Below are positions 1-8,718 of a stretch of 64,000 nucleotides of DNA, piece after piece. Source of the DNA: DAIDKA01 sp035487155 (lineage in GTDB: Bacteria > Pseudomonadota > Gammaproteobacteria > Steroidobacterales > Steroidobacteraceae); contig DATHMK010000050.1 in assembly GCA_035487155.1 (NCBI GenBank), positions 62,001 to 126,000 of the forward strand, in the 5' to 3' direction. Below the pieces are notes generated by a model. The model ran no database searches and was not told where the DNA came from. It was given only the letters and a program-made list of their open reading frames with translations. How positions within the stretch are numbered: position 1 is the first letter of the stretch; the number at the start of each line of letters is the position of its first letter. A program made the translations under genes and the position numbers.

Positions 1-2292
1 CTGCCGGCCGATCCTTCAGGCATCAGCTTGCTCGATCAGTCCCGGGCGCGGTACCAGATTGCACGCTACGCCGACACTTCCTCCGCCGCCCAGGTCGCAG
101 AGGCGATAGCCGCCGCACGGCAGTGCCTCGAGCTGCTGCGGCATCCTGAGGCCCCGAAAACCTCCGAGCGCTGGCTGTACGAGGGGCGCTGCCACATCGT
201 TCTGGGATATTTCCTGTATCAACGCGGGAAAACCGCGGAAAGCGCGCAGGAGACGCGCCGCGCCGTGGCGACGCTCGAGCGTATTCCCAAGGCGCAGAAG
301 ACGATTCCGATGCTGATGTCGCAATCGGGTGCCCTGGCCAATCAAGGCTACGATCTGCTGCTCAAGAAGCAGTTTCCGCAGGCCCGCGAGATCTTCATGC
401 AAGCCGAAAGCCTGCTTGAACTCACCCCACTGGACATCAGCGAGCGGCCGCGCCTGCGTGCCGACCTGATCAGCCGTGAAAATTCCGTCGGCCGCTCCTA
501 TGGGGATGCCGGGGATTATCGCGACGCGGTGTCCTGGTACCGCAAGGCCCACGACCTGGGATTCAGCGATGCAGCGTGGCGCGACTACCCGTTCCTGGCC
601 AATGACGTCGACGATGCGGCCAGCAACTACCGCGACGCGCTGGGCAACCTGGCGTGGGATACCGACCCGGATGTTCTGAAGGAGTACGTCAGCGCCTCGC
701 AGGACCGCCTGAACGTCCTTGAGCGCCTGATCGAGTTGCATGAAGCGCGCTGGTGCGAGGGTTGCGAACTGGTGGATAAGCAGCTGCTCATGTCGGCGCT
801 GATCAAGTTCGATACCGTGCGCAAGGAGGATCGCTACGGCGATGCAATCAAGATCGCCGACGAGGTGATTTCCAAGGCGAAGGCGATACTGGCCAAACCA
901 CCCTCAGAGCATTATGCGATCGCTGCGCGCCGCTCCTGGTTCTGGACCGTCCAGTCGTTGCCCGACAGCATACCCACGACCCATCCGGCCGATGAACAGC
1001 TCAAGCGGCTCCTGCATTCGCAACAACAGGTCAAGGAGTTCCTGGCAGCCTACCCCAAGGCATGGCTGGCCGACACCCGTCTCGGGCGTATCGACTATGC
1101 CCTCGCGACCCTCTTTGCGCAGATGGGCCGCACCGCCGAGGCAGTGTCCGCCGCCGAAGCCGGTGCGGCGCTGTTCGACAAGGACAGTACCCGTCTGCTG
1201 GCTGACTGGTACCGCACCGGCTCGGGTCCCGTGCCCCGCGACCTCGACAAGGCCAAGCACTACGATGAGATCCTCGCCGGCCGCACCTGGGGCCTGGAAC
1301 GTTACACCCTGAGTCTGAGCGCCCTGTGGCTCGATAATCCGCGGCCCTTTCCCTACTACATCTATATCGAAGACCCGCATGATGCGAACGATGATTTCAT
1401 CGCGCGCTTCGCCTATCAGCTCGAGTACATCGAGGGCGTCAAACTCCCGGATCCCGTGAAAACCAGCTTCGCGAAACTGCTGGACATCGCGCGCAAGAAC
1501 CACGCCAGCTTCTCGGAGCTCACGATCCTCGCGCTCTCCGAGTCGATGCAGCTGCAGCTGTCGGTGAAGGACGCCATATCCAGGAAGGATTTCGCGGCCG
1601 GGGCCAAGGCCATCACGACTGCCTGGGACAAGAAGGGCGGACCCGATACGGTCAAGGACGCGATGGCCAAACTGGTCAAGGACCACCCCAGTAACGAGTT
1701 CCTCTCCCCGCTGATCGAGGTTGCCAGAGTTGTCTACTCGGGCGGCAATGCGGCCGCGATGCGCGTTGTGCTCGATGCCATCCTGGTCAAGCAGGACTTC
1801 AAACCCGGCGAGCTCTCCGGACTGCTGCGCATGCGCGCTATCGTGCTCGACAAGCTCGAGGACTACGCGGGGTCCGAAGCGGATTACACCGCGGCACTTT
1901 CGCTGCAGCCGGATGACGCCAACCTGCTGTATGGACAGGCCTACAACTGGATTGAGCAAGGCAAAAACCTGCCATCGGCCATCGCGCAACTGCAGCGCGC
2001 CACGAAGCTCGCTCCCGATAACGCCAACACCCGGGAAAGCCTTGGCTGGGCACAGGTGCTGGTCGGTGATACCGAAGCGGGTCTGGCAATGCTTCAGTCC
2101 GCGGCCGCGATTGCGCCCAATCAGGCCGATATCCAGGCCCGTCTCGGGGATACCTTCCGCCGCCTCGGCCGGCGGGATGAGGCGCGGGCCGCCTTCGGGC
2201 GCGCCGCGAGTTTATCCAAGGACGAGAAACTGACCCAGTTCATCCACCAGCAGCAGGCCCTGCTGGATCCACCCAGAAGTTCCGGCGGATGA
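1..2292 (+). CDS. TPR-repeat protein, 3' portion (5' end outside window)
   Basis: The reading frame is open from base 1, so the true start probably lies upstream; the first internal start is a TTG at 28. At least 763 residues are visible. They are mostly helical, with tetratricopeptide-like pairs clearest near the C-terminus (roughly the last 150 residues: Leu/Ala/Gly/Pro spacing, with SLQPDDANLLYG and KLAPDNANTRESLGWA as typical motifs). No catalytic domain, signal peptide or membrane segment is visible in this part. It could be the scaffold or sensor part of a larger signalling protein such as a kinase or STAND protein, but the missing N-terminus prevents a decision. It is followed after 14 bp by a convergent acetate kinase gene. 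Confidence 0.8.
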   Translation: MPADPSGISLLDQSRARYQIARYADTSSAAQVAEAIAAARQCLELLRHPEAPKTSERWLYEGRCHIVLGYFLYQRGKTAESAQETRRAVATLERIPKAQKTIPMLMSQSGALANQGYDLLLKKQFPQAREIFMQAESLLELTPLDISERPRLRADLISRENSVGRSYGDAGDYRDAVSWYRKAHDLGFSDAAWRDYPFLANDVDDAASNYRDALGNLAWDTDPDVLKEYVSASQDRLNVLERLIELHEARWCEGCELVDKQLLMSALIKFDTVRKEDRYGDAIKIADEVISKAKAILAKPPSEHYAIAARRSWFWTVQSLPDSIPTTHPADEQLKRLLHSQQQVKEFLAAYPKAWLADTRLGRIDYALATLFAQMGRTAEAVSAAEAGAALFDKDSTRLLADWYRTGSGPVPRDLDKAKHYDEILAGRTWGLERYTLSLSALWLDNPRPFPYYIYIEDPHDANDDFIARFAYQLEYIEGVKLPDPVKTSFAKLLDIARKNHASFSELTILALSESMQLQLSVKDAISRKDFAAGAKAITTAWDKKGGPDTVKDAMAKLVKDHPSNEFLSPLIEVARVVYSGGNAAAMRVVLDAILVKQDFKPGELSGLLRMRAIVLDKLEDYAGSEADYTAALSLQPDDANLLYGQAYNWIEQGKNLPSAIAQLQRATKLAPDNANTRESLGWAQVLVGDTEAGLAMLQSAAAIAPNQADIQARLGDTFRRLGRRDEARAAFGRAASLSKDEKLTQFIHQQQALLDPPRSSGG

Positions 2293-2306
2293 CCTGATGG
2301 GGCGAC

Positions 2307-3449
2307 CTAGACTTTTCTGAGTATCGCCAGGGCCGCCGACACCAGCCGCTGCTCCTCATCCACCGGAATGACATGTACCGCGATGCGGCTGTTCGGTGCC
2401 GATATCCGCAGCTCCTTGCCGCGCGCCGTCTCATTTGCTTCGGCGTCGAGTTCTATGCCCGCCCAGCGCATTCCCGATAGGATTCGCGCGCGGACCGCCG
2501 GAACATGCTCACCGACGCCACCACCAAATACAATTCCATCGCACCCACCCAGAACCGTCATGTAGGCGCCGATATATTTGCGGGCCCGGTAGCAATACAG
2601 ATCGAGCGCGAACTGGCACTGCGGTGCCGCGCTCGCGAGCAAGGTTTCCAAGTCGGTAGAGGACCCGGAAATACCGGCAAGTCCGGCATCCTCGTTCAGC
2701 ATGCGAACAATCTCATCGCCGCTCTTTCCCAGCCGCTGCTGCAGGTACGGCACCACGGCAGCATCGATATCACCCGCGCGAGTCGCCATCACCAGGCCTT
2801 CGAGCGGGGAAAACCCCATCGACGTATCTAGCGGTTGGTCCGCCAGGATTGCCGCGACCGAACACCCGCCTCCGAGCTGCAGGGTGATCAGTCGACCGCC
2901 GCCTGGCAAGCCGGGTTGCAGCTGCTGCCAGCGGTCGGACATGGCCTCATGAGCCAGGCCGTGGAATCCGTAACGCCGAACTCCCTGCGCAACCCCGACC
3001 GAGGCAGATAGAGCGTATTCGCCTGCGACGCGCGGCAGGCCGGCAAAGTAGGCCGTATCAAAGGCGGCCACCTGCGGTACGTTTGGTCCACAGTCTTCCC
3101 GTGCCGCCTCGATCCATCGCAAGGCCTTGGGGTTGTGAAGCGGTGCCAGGTCCGAGAGTTCGCCGATCTGCGCCAGCACCGATGCATCAATCAGGACCGG
3201 CAGCGTGAACCGGGTGCCCCCGTGCACCACCCGATGCGCCACGGCGTCGGGCCGCCGCGGGAGCTTGTCCAGGAACGCGCGTAGCCCCGCGCGCGAATCA
3301 GCCTCACCGTCCGAACTGTGCCCGGCGGCCAGCCGCAGCGGCTTGGTGGTGGCCACCACTTCATAGGCCGCCCACTTTACCGACGTGCTGCCACTGTTGA
3401 TGGTCAGGATGATCAGGGCATCACTCCAGACACGCGGTGATGGTTTCAA
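2307..3449 (-). CDS. ackA: Acetate/propionate kinase family protein
   Basis: Predicted to convert acetyl-phosphate and ADP to acetate and ATP, which would drain the phosphoketolase product made by the divergent gene at 5230. The 380 residues carry most family motifs: NSGSTS (17-22), AHRVVHGG (71-78), LHNP (104-107), RRYGFHGLAH (158-167), DTSMGFSPLEGL, TRAGDID (223-229) with the catalytic Arg, and a late GGGVGEH plus DEE. Two normally conserved active-site histidines differ: FDTAFH reads FDTAYF (Phe135) and HLGNG reads QLGGG (Gln191). The ATG at 3449 lies inside the upstream HAD gene (29 bp overlap). The conserved sequence begins around residue 13, so a later non-ATG start is possible. It is the last gene of a three-gene operon. 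Confidence 0.88.
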   Translation of the reverse strand: MKPSPRVWSDALIILTINSGSTSVKWAAYEVVATTKPLRLAAGHSSDGEADSRAGLRAFLDKLPRRPDAVAHRVVHGGTRFTLPVLIDASVLAQIGELSDLAPLHNPKALRWIEAAREDCGPNVPQVAAFDTAYFAGLPRVAGEYALSASVGVAQGVRRYGFHGLAHEAMSDRWQQLQPGLPGGGRLITLQLGGGCSVAAILADQPLDTSMGFSPLEGLVMATRAGDIDAAVVPYLQQRLGKSGDEIVRMLNEDAGLAGISGSSTDLETLLASAAPQCQFALDLYCYRARKYIGAYMTVLGGCDGIVFGGGVGEHVPAVRARILSGMRWAGIELDAEANETARGKELRISAPNSRIAVHVIPVDEEQRLVSAALAILRKV

Positions 3450-4164
3450 TCACCCGCTTGGTCTCATGAGGATCCCTGACCTGTATGGACAGCGCTCCGG
3501 CCTGTTTGGCCGGAAAGTCGTTGCCCCCGGGGAACAAAGCGTCTCCGATGAAGATCATTTGGTAAATTTCGATCCGGAGCAGGTCACGAAGCTTGCGGAC
3601 TCCGTAGCCTTTGTCGATGCCGCGCTGGGTGATATCGATGGAGGTCGCGCCACCCAGGTGCACGGAGAATTCCGGTAGCAGCGATTCCAGGTCGGTAATC
3701 ATCTGCTTGCGCTTGGCCGAATCCGGATCCCATTGCTTCTTCTGCGGCAGCGGGGCCAGCTGCCCCAACGCCGAGTACGTGATCTGGCTGCCTCGATCCT
3801 CGATGATCTCGCCCCAGACTCTTTGCGGCCTATCGCCCGCCCCCGCCATGGCCCGCTGCAGAGCATCCAGGATCTTCGCCTTTTCCCCTGCCGTGAAATC
3901 CTCGGCGTACAACAGTTCCCAGTGCTGTGCATAGCGGTAGAAGCGGGTTCCGCAGGTGGGCAGAAGCGATAGATTACTCAGGCGTTCGTCCTGCCCCAGA
4001 TGGGCCAGCACCTGGGTTTCAAACTGTTGCCAGTCACCCCCGGATATGACCGCCACCTTGACCAGACCGAGCAGATTGTCCAGCAACTGCGCCATCTCGG
4101 CGTCGATGGCCGCCTTGCTTTCAGCCAGCGTGCCGTCCAGATCGAAAATCACCAGTTTCTTCAT
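3421..4164 (-). CDS. HAD-IIB phosphatase, phosphomannomutase-like
   Basis: This 247-residue cytosolic HAD protein starts with the nucleophile motif FDLDGTL (residues 6-12) and ends with the acidic motif GDALFPGGND. The latter is characteristic of the eukaryote-type phosphomannomutase branch of HAD-IIB (GDxxxPGGND). Internal segments RGSQITYSALGQ and GGATSIDITQRGIDKGYG also follow that family. With mannose-6-phosphate isomerase directly upstream (4 bp gap), mannose-6-P to mannose-1-P interconversion is the likely role, supplying GDP-mannose for glycans; a simple sugar phosphatase is the alternative. I chose ATG 4164 because residues upstream of it lack family similarity and the frame would otherwise run into manA. 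Confidence 0.85.
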   Translation of the reverse strand: MKKLVIFDLDGTLAESKAAIDAEMAQLLDNLLGLVKVAVISGGDWQQFETQVLAHLGQDERLSNLSLLPTCGTRFYRYAQHWELLYAEDFTAGEKAKILDALQRAMAGAGDRPQRVWGEIIEDRGSQITYSALGQLAPLPQKKQWDPDSAKRKQMITDLESLLPEFSVHLGGATSIDITQRGIDKGYGVRKLRDLLRIEIYQMIFIGDALFPGGNDFPAKQAGALSIQVRDPHETKRVIETITACLE

Positions 4165-4168
4165 GGGG

Positions 4169-5128
4169 TCAATGTCGTTCCGGCAGAGAGATTTCCAGCA
4201 AGCTGAGGCTGCCATGTGGTCGGCACAGGCAGGCACCCACTACTGCTGGCGAGAGCAGCACCTGACCCCTGCCGAATTCATACGTCTCCCCGGCGTACTC
4301 CAAATGACCGCTGCCCGCGAGGCACACCAGAATGCGCGGCGTTTCCGCCTTGCCGACCACAAATGGCAGGCGCCCGCTGATGCGTGTCGCCGCAAACTGC
4401 TCGCATTGGATGAGTTTCTCCCGTAGAACCGGTCGGCGCTCCAGGGTACGGGGGGTGAGCGGTGTGACGGCGCCCTGTTCGAAATCTATGCAGGCGATGG
4501 CCTGCTCCACCTGCAGAGGCCTTGGCTGCGAGGTCTTCGGATCGATGTGATCCCAATCATAGAGACGGAAGGTTACATCGCTGTTCTGCTGCAGTTCGAA
4601 CACCACGACATCGGCCAGCGAATGAACGGTCCCGGCGCGAATCAGAACCGCATCCCCCGGTTGCGGCGTGAATTGCGCCAGCTCATCGGCCAGCGTTCCG
4701 TCCGCGAGTGCCCTACGCATCCGATGCGCGGTGGTGCCGGCTTTCAGGCCCGCAAAGATATGTGCCCCAGGACCGTTTTCCAGAACCACCCAGGCTTCGG
4801 TCTTTTCAGAGGGATGTACCTGCACCGACAGCGGCTCTTTGACGTCGAGCATTTTCAGGAGCAGGGGGAAGCGTTTGAAACGCCACGATAGGTTGCCGAG
4901 CAGCTCTTCGGGAGATTGTGCGGTTATTTCCGCGATGGTCTTGCCCTTCAGGGGGCCGTCCGCCACGCGGCTGGCAAAGTCATCCCGATCGCTCAGCAGC
5001 CACGCCTCGCCAATCGGTTCATTCCCTGGCAAGGTCTCAGACAGCAGGCGGCCCAGGCGTCTGCCACCCCAGAGCCTGTACTGGTAGAGCGGCTCGAACC
5101 TTAGCGGGTAGAGGGGCGTCGCATGCAT
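4169..5128 (-). CDS. manA: Mannose-6-phosphate isomerase, class I
   Basis: Interconverts fructose-6-phosphate and mannose-6-phosphate in the cytosol. The 319 residues form a type I cupin isomerase. RLWGGRRLG opens the protein, QVHPSEKTEAW gives the zinc-binding Gln/His/Glu cluster, and GDAVLIRAGTVHSL carries the later metal-binding His. FELQQNSDVTFRLYDW is a family signature. The length fits the short bacterial form. It is first in the operon manA-PMM-like-ackA and divergent from phosphoketolase, with 101 bp between the two starts. Fructose-6-phosphate is also a phosphoketolase substrate, so the two transcripts share a branch-point metabolite. Confidence 0.93.
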   Translation of the reverse strand: MHATPLYPLRFEPLYQYRLWGGRRLGRLLSETLPGNEPIGEAWLLSDRDDFASRVADGPLKGKTIAEITAQSPEELLGNLSWRFKRFPLLLKMLDVKEPLSVQVHPSEKTEAWVVLENGPGAHIFAGLKAGTTAHRMRRALADGTLADELAQFTPQPGDAVLIRAGTVHSLADVVVFELQQNSDVTFRLYDWDHIDPKTSQPRPLQVEQAIACIDFEQGAVTPLTPRTLERRPVLREKLIQCEQFAATRISGRLPFVVGKAETPRILVCLAGSGHLEYAGETYEFGRGQVLLSPAVVGACLCRPHGSLSLLEISLPERH

Positions 5129-5217
5129 GAACGGTGACTCCGGCAGGGCGCAAAAATACCGGCCGCCGGCACTGCCATCTGTGCGCTAGGGCACCGACCG
5201 CGGCGACCTGGCGGACC

Positions 5218-5224
5218 GAAGGTG
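5218..5224 (+). promoter_or_regulatory. Ribosome-binding site fixing the phosphoketolase start
   Basis: GAAGGTG lies 5 nt upstream of the ATG at 5230. The frame is open back to an ATG at 5134, but residues before 5230 are low-complexity and unlike the family, whereas those after it match phosphoketolase from the first helix. This site therefore decides the start. Confidence 0.6.
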
Positions 5225-5229
5225 TGCGC

Positions 5230-7638
5230 ATGACCGAGCGCACTCTTTCCCCCGAACTGCTGCGTCGCATGGACGCCTACTGGCGGGCCGCCAACTATCT
5301 GGCCGTCGGTCAGATCTACCTGTATGACAATCCCTTGCTGAAGGAACCGCTCACGCTTGCGCATGTGAAGCCCATGCTGCTCGGGCACTGGGGCACGACA
5401 CCCGGCCAGAATTTCATCTACGTGCATCTGAATCGGATCATTAGGAAATACGACCTGGACATGATCTACGTCTCCGGACCAGGTCACGGCGGTCCGGCCG
5501 TCGTCGCCAACACCTACCTCGAGGGCACTTACAGCGAGGTCTACCCGAACATCGGTCGTGATGAGGAGGGCCTCAAGAGGCTTTTCAAGCAGTTCTCGTT
5601 CCCGGGGGGCATTCCCAGCCACGCCTCCCCGGAATGCCCGGGGTCGATCCACGAGGGTGGCGAGCTCGGCTACTCCCTCAGCCATTCCTTCGGCGCCGTC
5701 TTCGACAATCCGGGTCTTATCGTCGCGTGCGTGGTGGGCGATGGCGAAGCGGAGACGGGGCCGCTGGCGACCGCCTGGCATTCCAACAAGTTCCTCAATC
5801 CGCTCACTGATGGTGCGGTGCTGCCGATCCTGCACCTCAACGGCTACAAGATTTCCAACCCCACCCTCCTTGCCAGGATCAGCCGCGAGGAGCTTGAGCA
5901 GCTGCTGCGCGGCTGCGGCTGGACGCCCTACTTCGTGGAGGGCAAAGAGCCGGATCTGATGCACGAGGCAATGGCAGCGGCACTGGACAAGGCGGCAGAG
6001 CAGATCAGGCAGATCCACCATGAAGCGCGCGCGCGCGGCAAGACTGCCCGGGCACGCTGGCCAATGATCGTTCTGAATTCACCCAAGGGCTGGACCGGAC
6101 CCGCGGTCGTCGACGGCCTTCAGGTGGAGGGCACATTCCGATCTCATCAGGTCCCCCTGTCCATCTCCGGTCAGCATCCCGAACATCTAGCGCTACTGGA
6201 GACCTGGCTGAAAAGCTACCGACCCGCAGAGCTGTTCGACGGCGCCGGGCGCCTGAAACCTGAACTGGCCGAACTCCCTCCCGTCGGTGAGCGGCGCATG
6301 GGCGCCAATCCGCACGCCAACGGCGGCCTGTTGCTGCGCGATCTGCGCATGCCCGACTTCCGCGAATATGCCAGTAAAGTGCCATCACCCGGCAGCGGCG
6401 GCCCTGGCGATACCCACGTGCTCGGTGCATTCCTGCGCGACGTGGCCAAGCTCAACGAGCAGCCGCGCCTCTTTCGTATCTTCGGCCCCGACGAGACACT
6501 GTCGAATGGGCTGGAGGCGGTCTTTGAACTGACCAACCGTCAGTGGGTTGCCGAGACCCGCCCCAATGACGAGTTTCTCGCCCAAAGTGGCCAGGTCATG
6601 GAGGTGCTCAGCGAACATCAATGCGAAGGGTGGCTGGAGGGTTACCTGCTCACCGGCAGGCACGGTTTGTTCAACTGCTACGAAGCGTTCATCCACATCG
6701 TGGATTCGATGTTCAATCAGCATGCCAAGTGGCTGAAAGTGACCGCCACCCTACGCTGGCGCCGTCCGATCGCCTCGCTGAACTATCTGCTGGCCTCGCA
6801 TGTATGGCGACAGGACCACAACGGCTTCACCCATCAGGACCCCGGGTTCATCGATCATGTCGTGAACAAGAAGGCCTCGATCGTGCGCGTGTATCTGCCT
6901 CCCGATGCCAACTGCCTGTTGTCCACGATGGACCACTGTCTGCGCAGCCGGCACTACGTCAACGTCGTCATTGCGGGTAAACATCCGGCGCCGCAGTGGT
7001 TGGCGATGGATGCCGCCGTGGAACATTGCACCAAGGGGATCGGCGTATGGCAATGGGCCAGCAGCGATGAGGATATGGAGCCTGATGTCGTGATGGGCTG
7101 CGCGGGCGATGTTCCGACCCTCGAGACGCTCGCGGCCGTTTCGATCCTAAGGCAACACCTGCCCGAACTCAGGATCCGTGTGGTCAACGTCGTCGACCTC
7201 ATGAAACTGCAGCCGCAGTCCGAGCACCCGCATGGGCTCAGCGATCCGGACTTTGATGGCCTGTTCACGACCGACAAGCCGGTCATCTTCGCCTTCCATG
7301 CCTACCCGTGGTTGATCCACCGTCTGACCTATCGCCGCCACAATCATCACAACCTGCATGTTCGTGGCTACAAGGAGGAGGGAACGATCACGACCGCCTT
7401 CGACATGACGGTGCTCAATGAGCTCGATCGCTTCCATCTCGTCATGGATGTCATTGACCGGGTGCCGCAGACGGGCAGCAAGGGCCTGCACCTGAAGCGG
7501 CTGCTACAGGACAAGTTGATCGAGCACAAACTCTACATAGACCGCTACGGTCAGGACCTGACGGAGATCCGCCAGTGGCAATGGGACAACCCCAATCCCC
7601 TCAGTTTCGGGGACCGGTCGCCGCTGCCGCCTGCGTGA
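5230..7638 (+). CDS. xfp: Phosphoketolase (xylulose-5-P/fructose-6-P)
   Basis: A thiamine-diphosphate enzyme that cleaves xylulose-5-phosphate and/or fructose-6-phosphate with phosphate, giving acetyl-phosphate plus an aldose phosphate. The 802 residues match the family's usual length. Visible signatures are GHWGTTPG (about 52-59), SGPGHGGPA (about 81-89), SHASPECPGSIHEGGELGY (about 129-147) and the TPP-binding GDGEAETGP (about 168-176). The C-terminal part has HQDPGFIDH and KPVIFAFHAYPW, also typical. Acetyl-phosphate would be used by the acetate kinase at 2307-3449. The last 38 bp overlap the convergent slipin gene. Confidence 0.97.
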   Translation: MTERTLSPELLRRMDAYWRAANYLAVGQIYLYDNPLLKEPLTLAHVKPMLLGHWGTTPGQNFIYVHLNRIIRKYDLDMIYVSGPGHGGPAVVANTYLEGTYSEVYPNIGRDEEGLKRLFKQFSFPGGIPSHASPECPGSIHEGGELGYSLSHSFGAVFDNPGLIVACVVGDGEAETGPLATAWHSNKFLNPLTDGAVLPILHLNGYKISNPTLLARISREELEQLLRGCGWTPYFVEGKEPDLMHEAMAAALDKAAEQIRQIHHEARARGKTARARWPMIVLNSPKGWTGPAVVDGLQVEGTFRSHQVPLSISGQHPEHLALLETWLKSYRPAELFDGAGRLKPELAELPPVGERRMGANPHANGGLLLRDLRMPDFREYASKVPSPGSGGPGDTHVLGAFLRDVAKLNEQPRLFRIFGPDETLSNGLEAVFELTNRQWVAETRPNDEFLAQSGQVMEVLSEHQCEGWLEGYLLTGRHGLFNCYEAFIHIVDSMFNQHAKWLKVTATLRWRRPIASLNYLLASHVWRQDHNGFTHQDPGFIDHVVNKKASIVRVYLPPDANCLLSTMDHCLRSRHYVNVVIAGKHPAPQWLAMDAAVEHCTKGIGVWQWASSDEDMEPDVVMGCAGDVPTLETLAAVSILRQHLPELRIRVVNVVDLMKLQPQSEHPHGLSDPDFDGLFTTDKPVIFAFHAYPWLIHRLTYRRHNHHNLHVRGYKEEGTITTAFDMTVLNELDRFHLVMDVIDRVPQTGSKGLHLKRLLQDKLIEHKLYIDRYGQDLTEIRQWQWDNPNPLSFGDRSPLPPA

Positions 7639-8572
7639 AGTCGCTGGCATCACGTGCGATGTTGGTCGCAGTCGCCGGAGCGAGCTTGCTGACCATGCCA
7701 ACCTGATTTCTGGATTGGCTGCAGCCGCCGACTGCATCGTTGCCCGCCATCCCCAGCGCCAGGACCGCCGCCGAGGGATTGAGGCTGTCGACCATGGAAC
7801 TTGGCATGAGTATGGTCGCGCCGCGCTCCTTGGTGGTCTCGTAGATGATGTTCATCGCGCGCAGCTGCAGCGCCCAGGGGTGGCCGGCGTAGACCGCGGC
7901 CGCCTCGACGAATTTGCCGGCGATCTCGGCTTCCGCTGAACCAAGAATGACGCGCGCCTGCTTTTCGCGTTCGGCCTGGGCCTGTCGGGACATGGCATTC
8001 TGCAGTGCCTCAGGTATTGCGACATCGCGGATCTCCACGGATGTCACCGATATGCCCCATGGAGCAGTCTTCTCGCCGATCTCCACTTTCAGCCTCTCAT
8101 CCGCCTCCTTGCGATCCGAGAGCAGCGCCGCGAGCATCGATGAGCCGATCATCTCGCGCAGTGATGTCTGCGCCACTCTATCGATCGCCTCGCGGTAGTT
8201 GGTAATGGCCAAGGCGGCCTTTTCGGCATCATGTACATGCCAGAAGATGATGGCGTCGACATTCACCGGAACCGTATCCTTGGTCAGTGCCTGCTCGGCG
8301 TTGAAGGCATTGGTCTGGATGCGCTCGTCAATGACCGCGACCACGCTGTCGAGCACCGGAATGATGGCGAACAGTCCCGCGCCGCGGACGCTTTGCAGCT
8401 TCCCCATCCTCAGGATGACGAACTTCTGCCAGACATTGGCCATTTTCAGGGAGGCGGAGACCAGAACCGCGAGCACGAGCATCGGGATCCCCAGATAGAG
8501 ATCGCCGCGATAGCCCAGGGCCAATCCGCCGGCCGCGAGCACAAACACTAGAAATGAGGTGACAGGATTCAT
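7601..8572 (-). CDS. Slipin/stomatin-like SPFH (band 7) membrane protein
   Basis: A 323-residue protein with an N-terminal hydrophobic hairpin (about 4-45), then a band-7/SPFH domain: RMGKLQSVRGAGLFAIIPVLD, VNVDAIIFWHVHDAEKAALAITNY and LREMIGSSMLAALLSDR are slipin-type. A charged helical stretch follows (QAQAEREKQARVILGSAEAEIAGKF), the usual oligomerisation helix. Slipins form large membrane-associated rings and often partner with an NfeD protease; no nfeD is present here. The C-terminal 50 residues are Ala/Asn-rich and look unstructured. It is divergent from the ATP synthase operon (146 bp between starts) and its 3' end overlaps the phosphoketolase 3' end by 38 bp. Confidence 0.9.
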   Translation of the reverse strand: MNPVTSFLVFVLAAGGLALGYRGDLYLGIPMLVLAVLVSASLKMANVWQKFVILRMGKLQSVRGAGLFAIIPVLDSVVAVIDERIQTNAFNAEQALTKDTVPVNVDAIIFWHVHDAEKAALAITNYREAIDRVAQTSLREMIGSSMLAALLSDRKEADERLKVEIGEKTAPWGISVTSVEIRDVAIPEALQNAMSRQAQAEREKQARVILGSAEAEIAGKFVEAAAVYAGHPWALQLRAMNIIYETTKERGATILMPSSMVDSLNPSAAVLALGMAGNDAVGGCSQSRNQVGMVSKLAPATATNIARDASDFTQAAAATGPRN

Positions 8573-8718
8573 TCAGATCACTCCGGCTACGCTTGGATCT
8601 GCCAAGGGTGTGCGCCGATACCGAGTTCGTCTGTTCGCTGCCGAACTATGCGCGCTACCGTACAGATCAGGTGAGCTGCCCGCGGGCATCCTGACTGCTC
8701 CGCAGCGAGTACCTGTTC

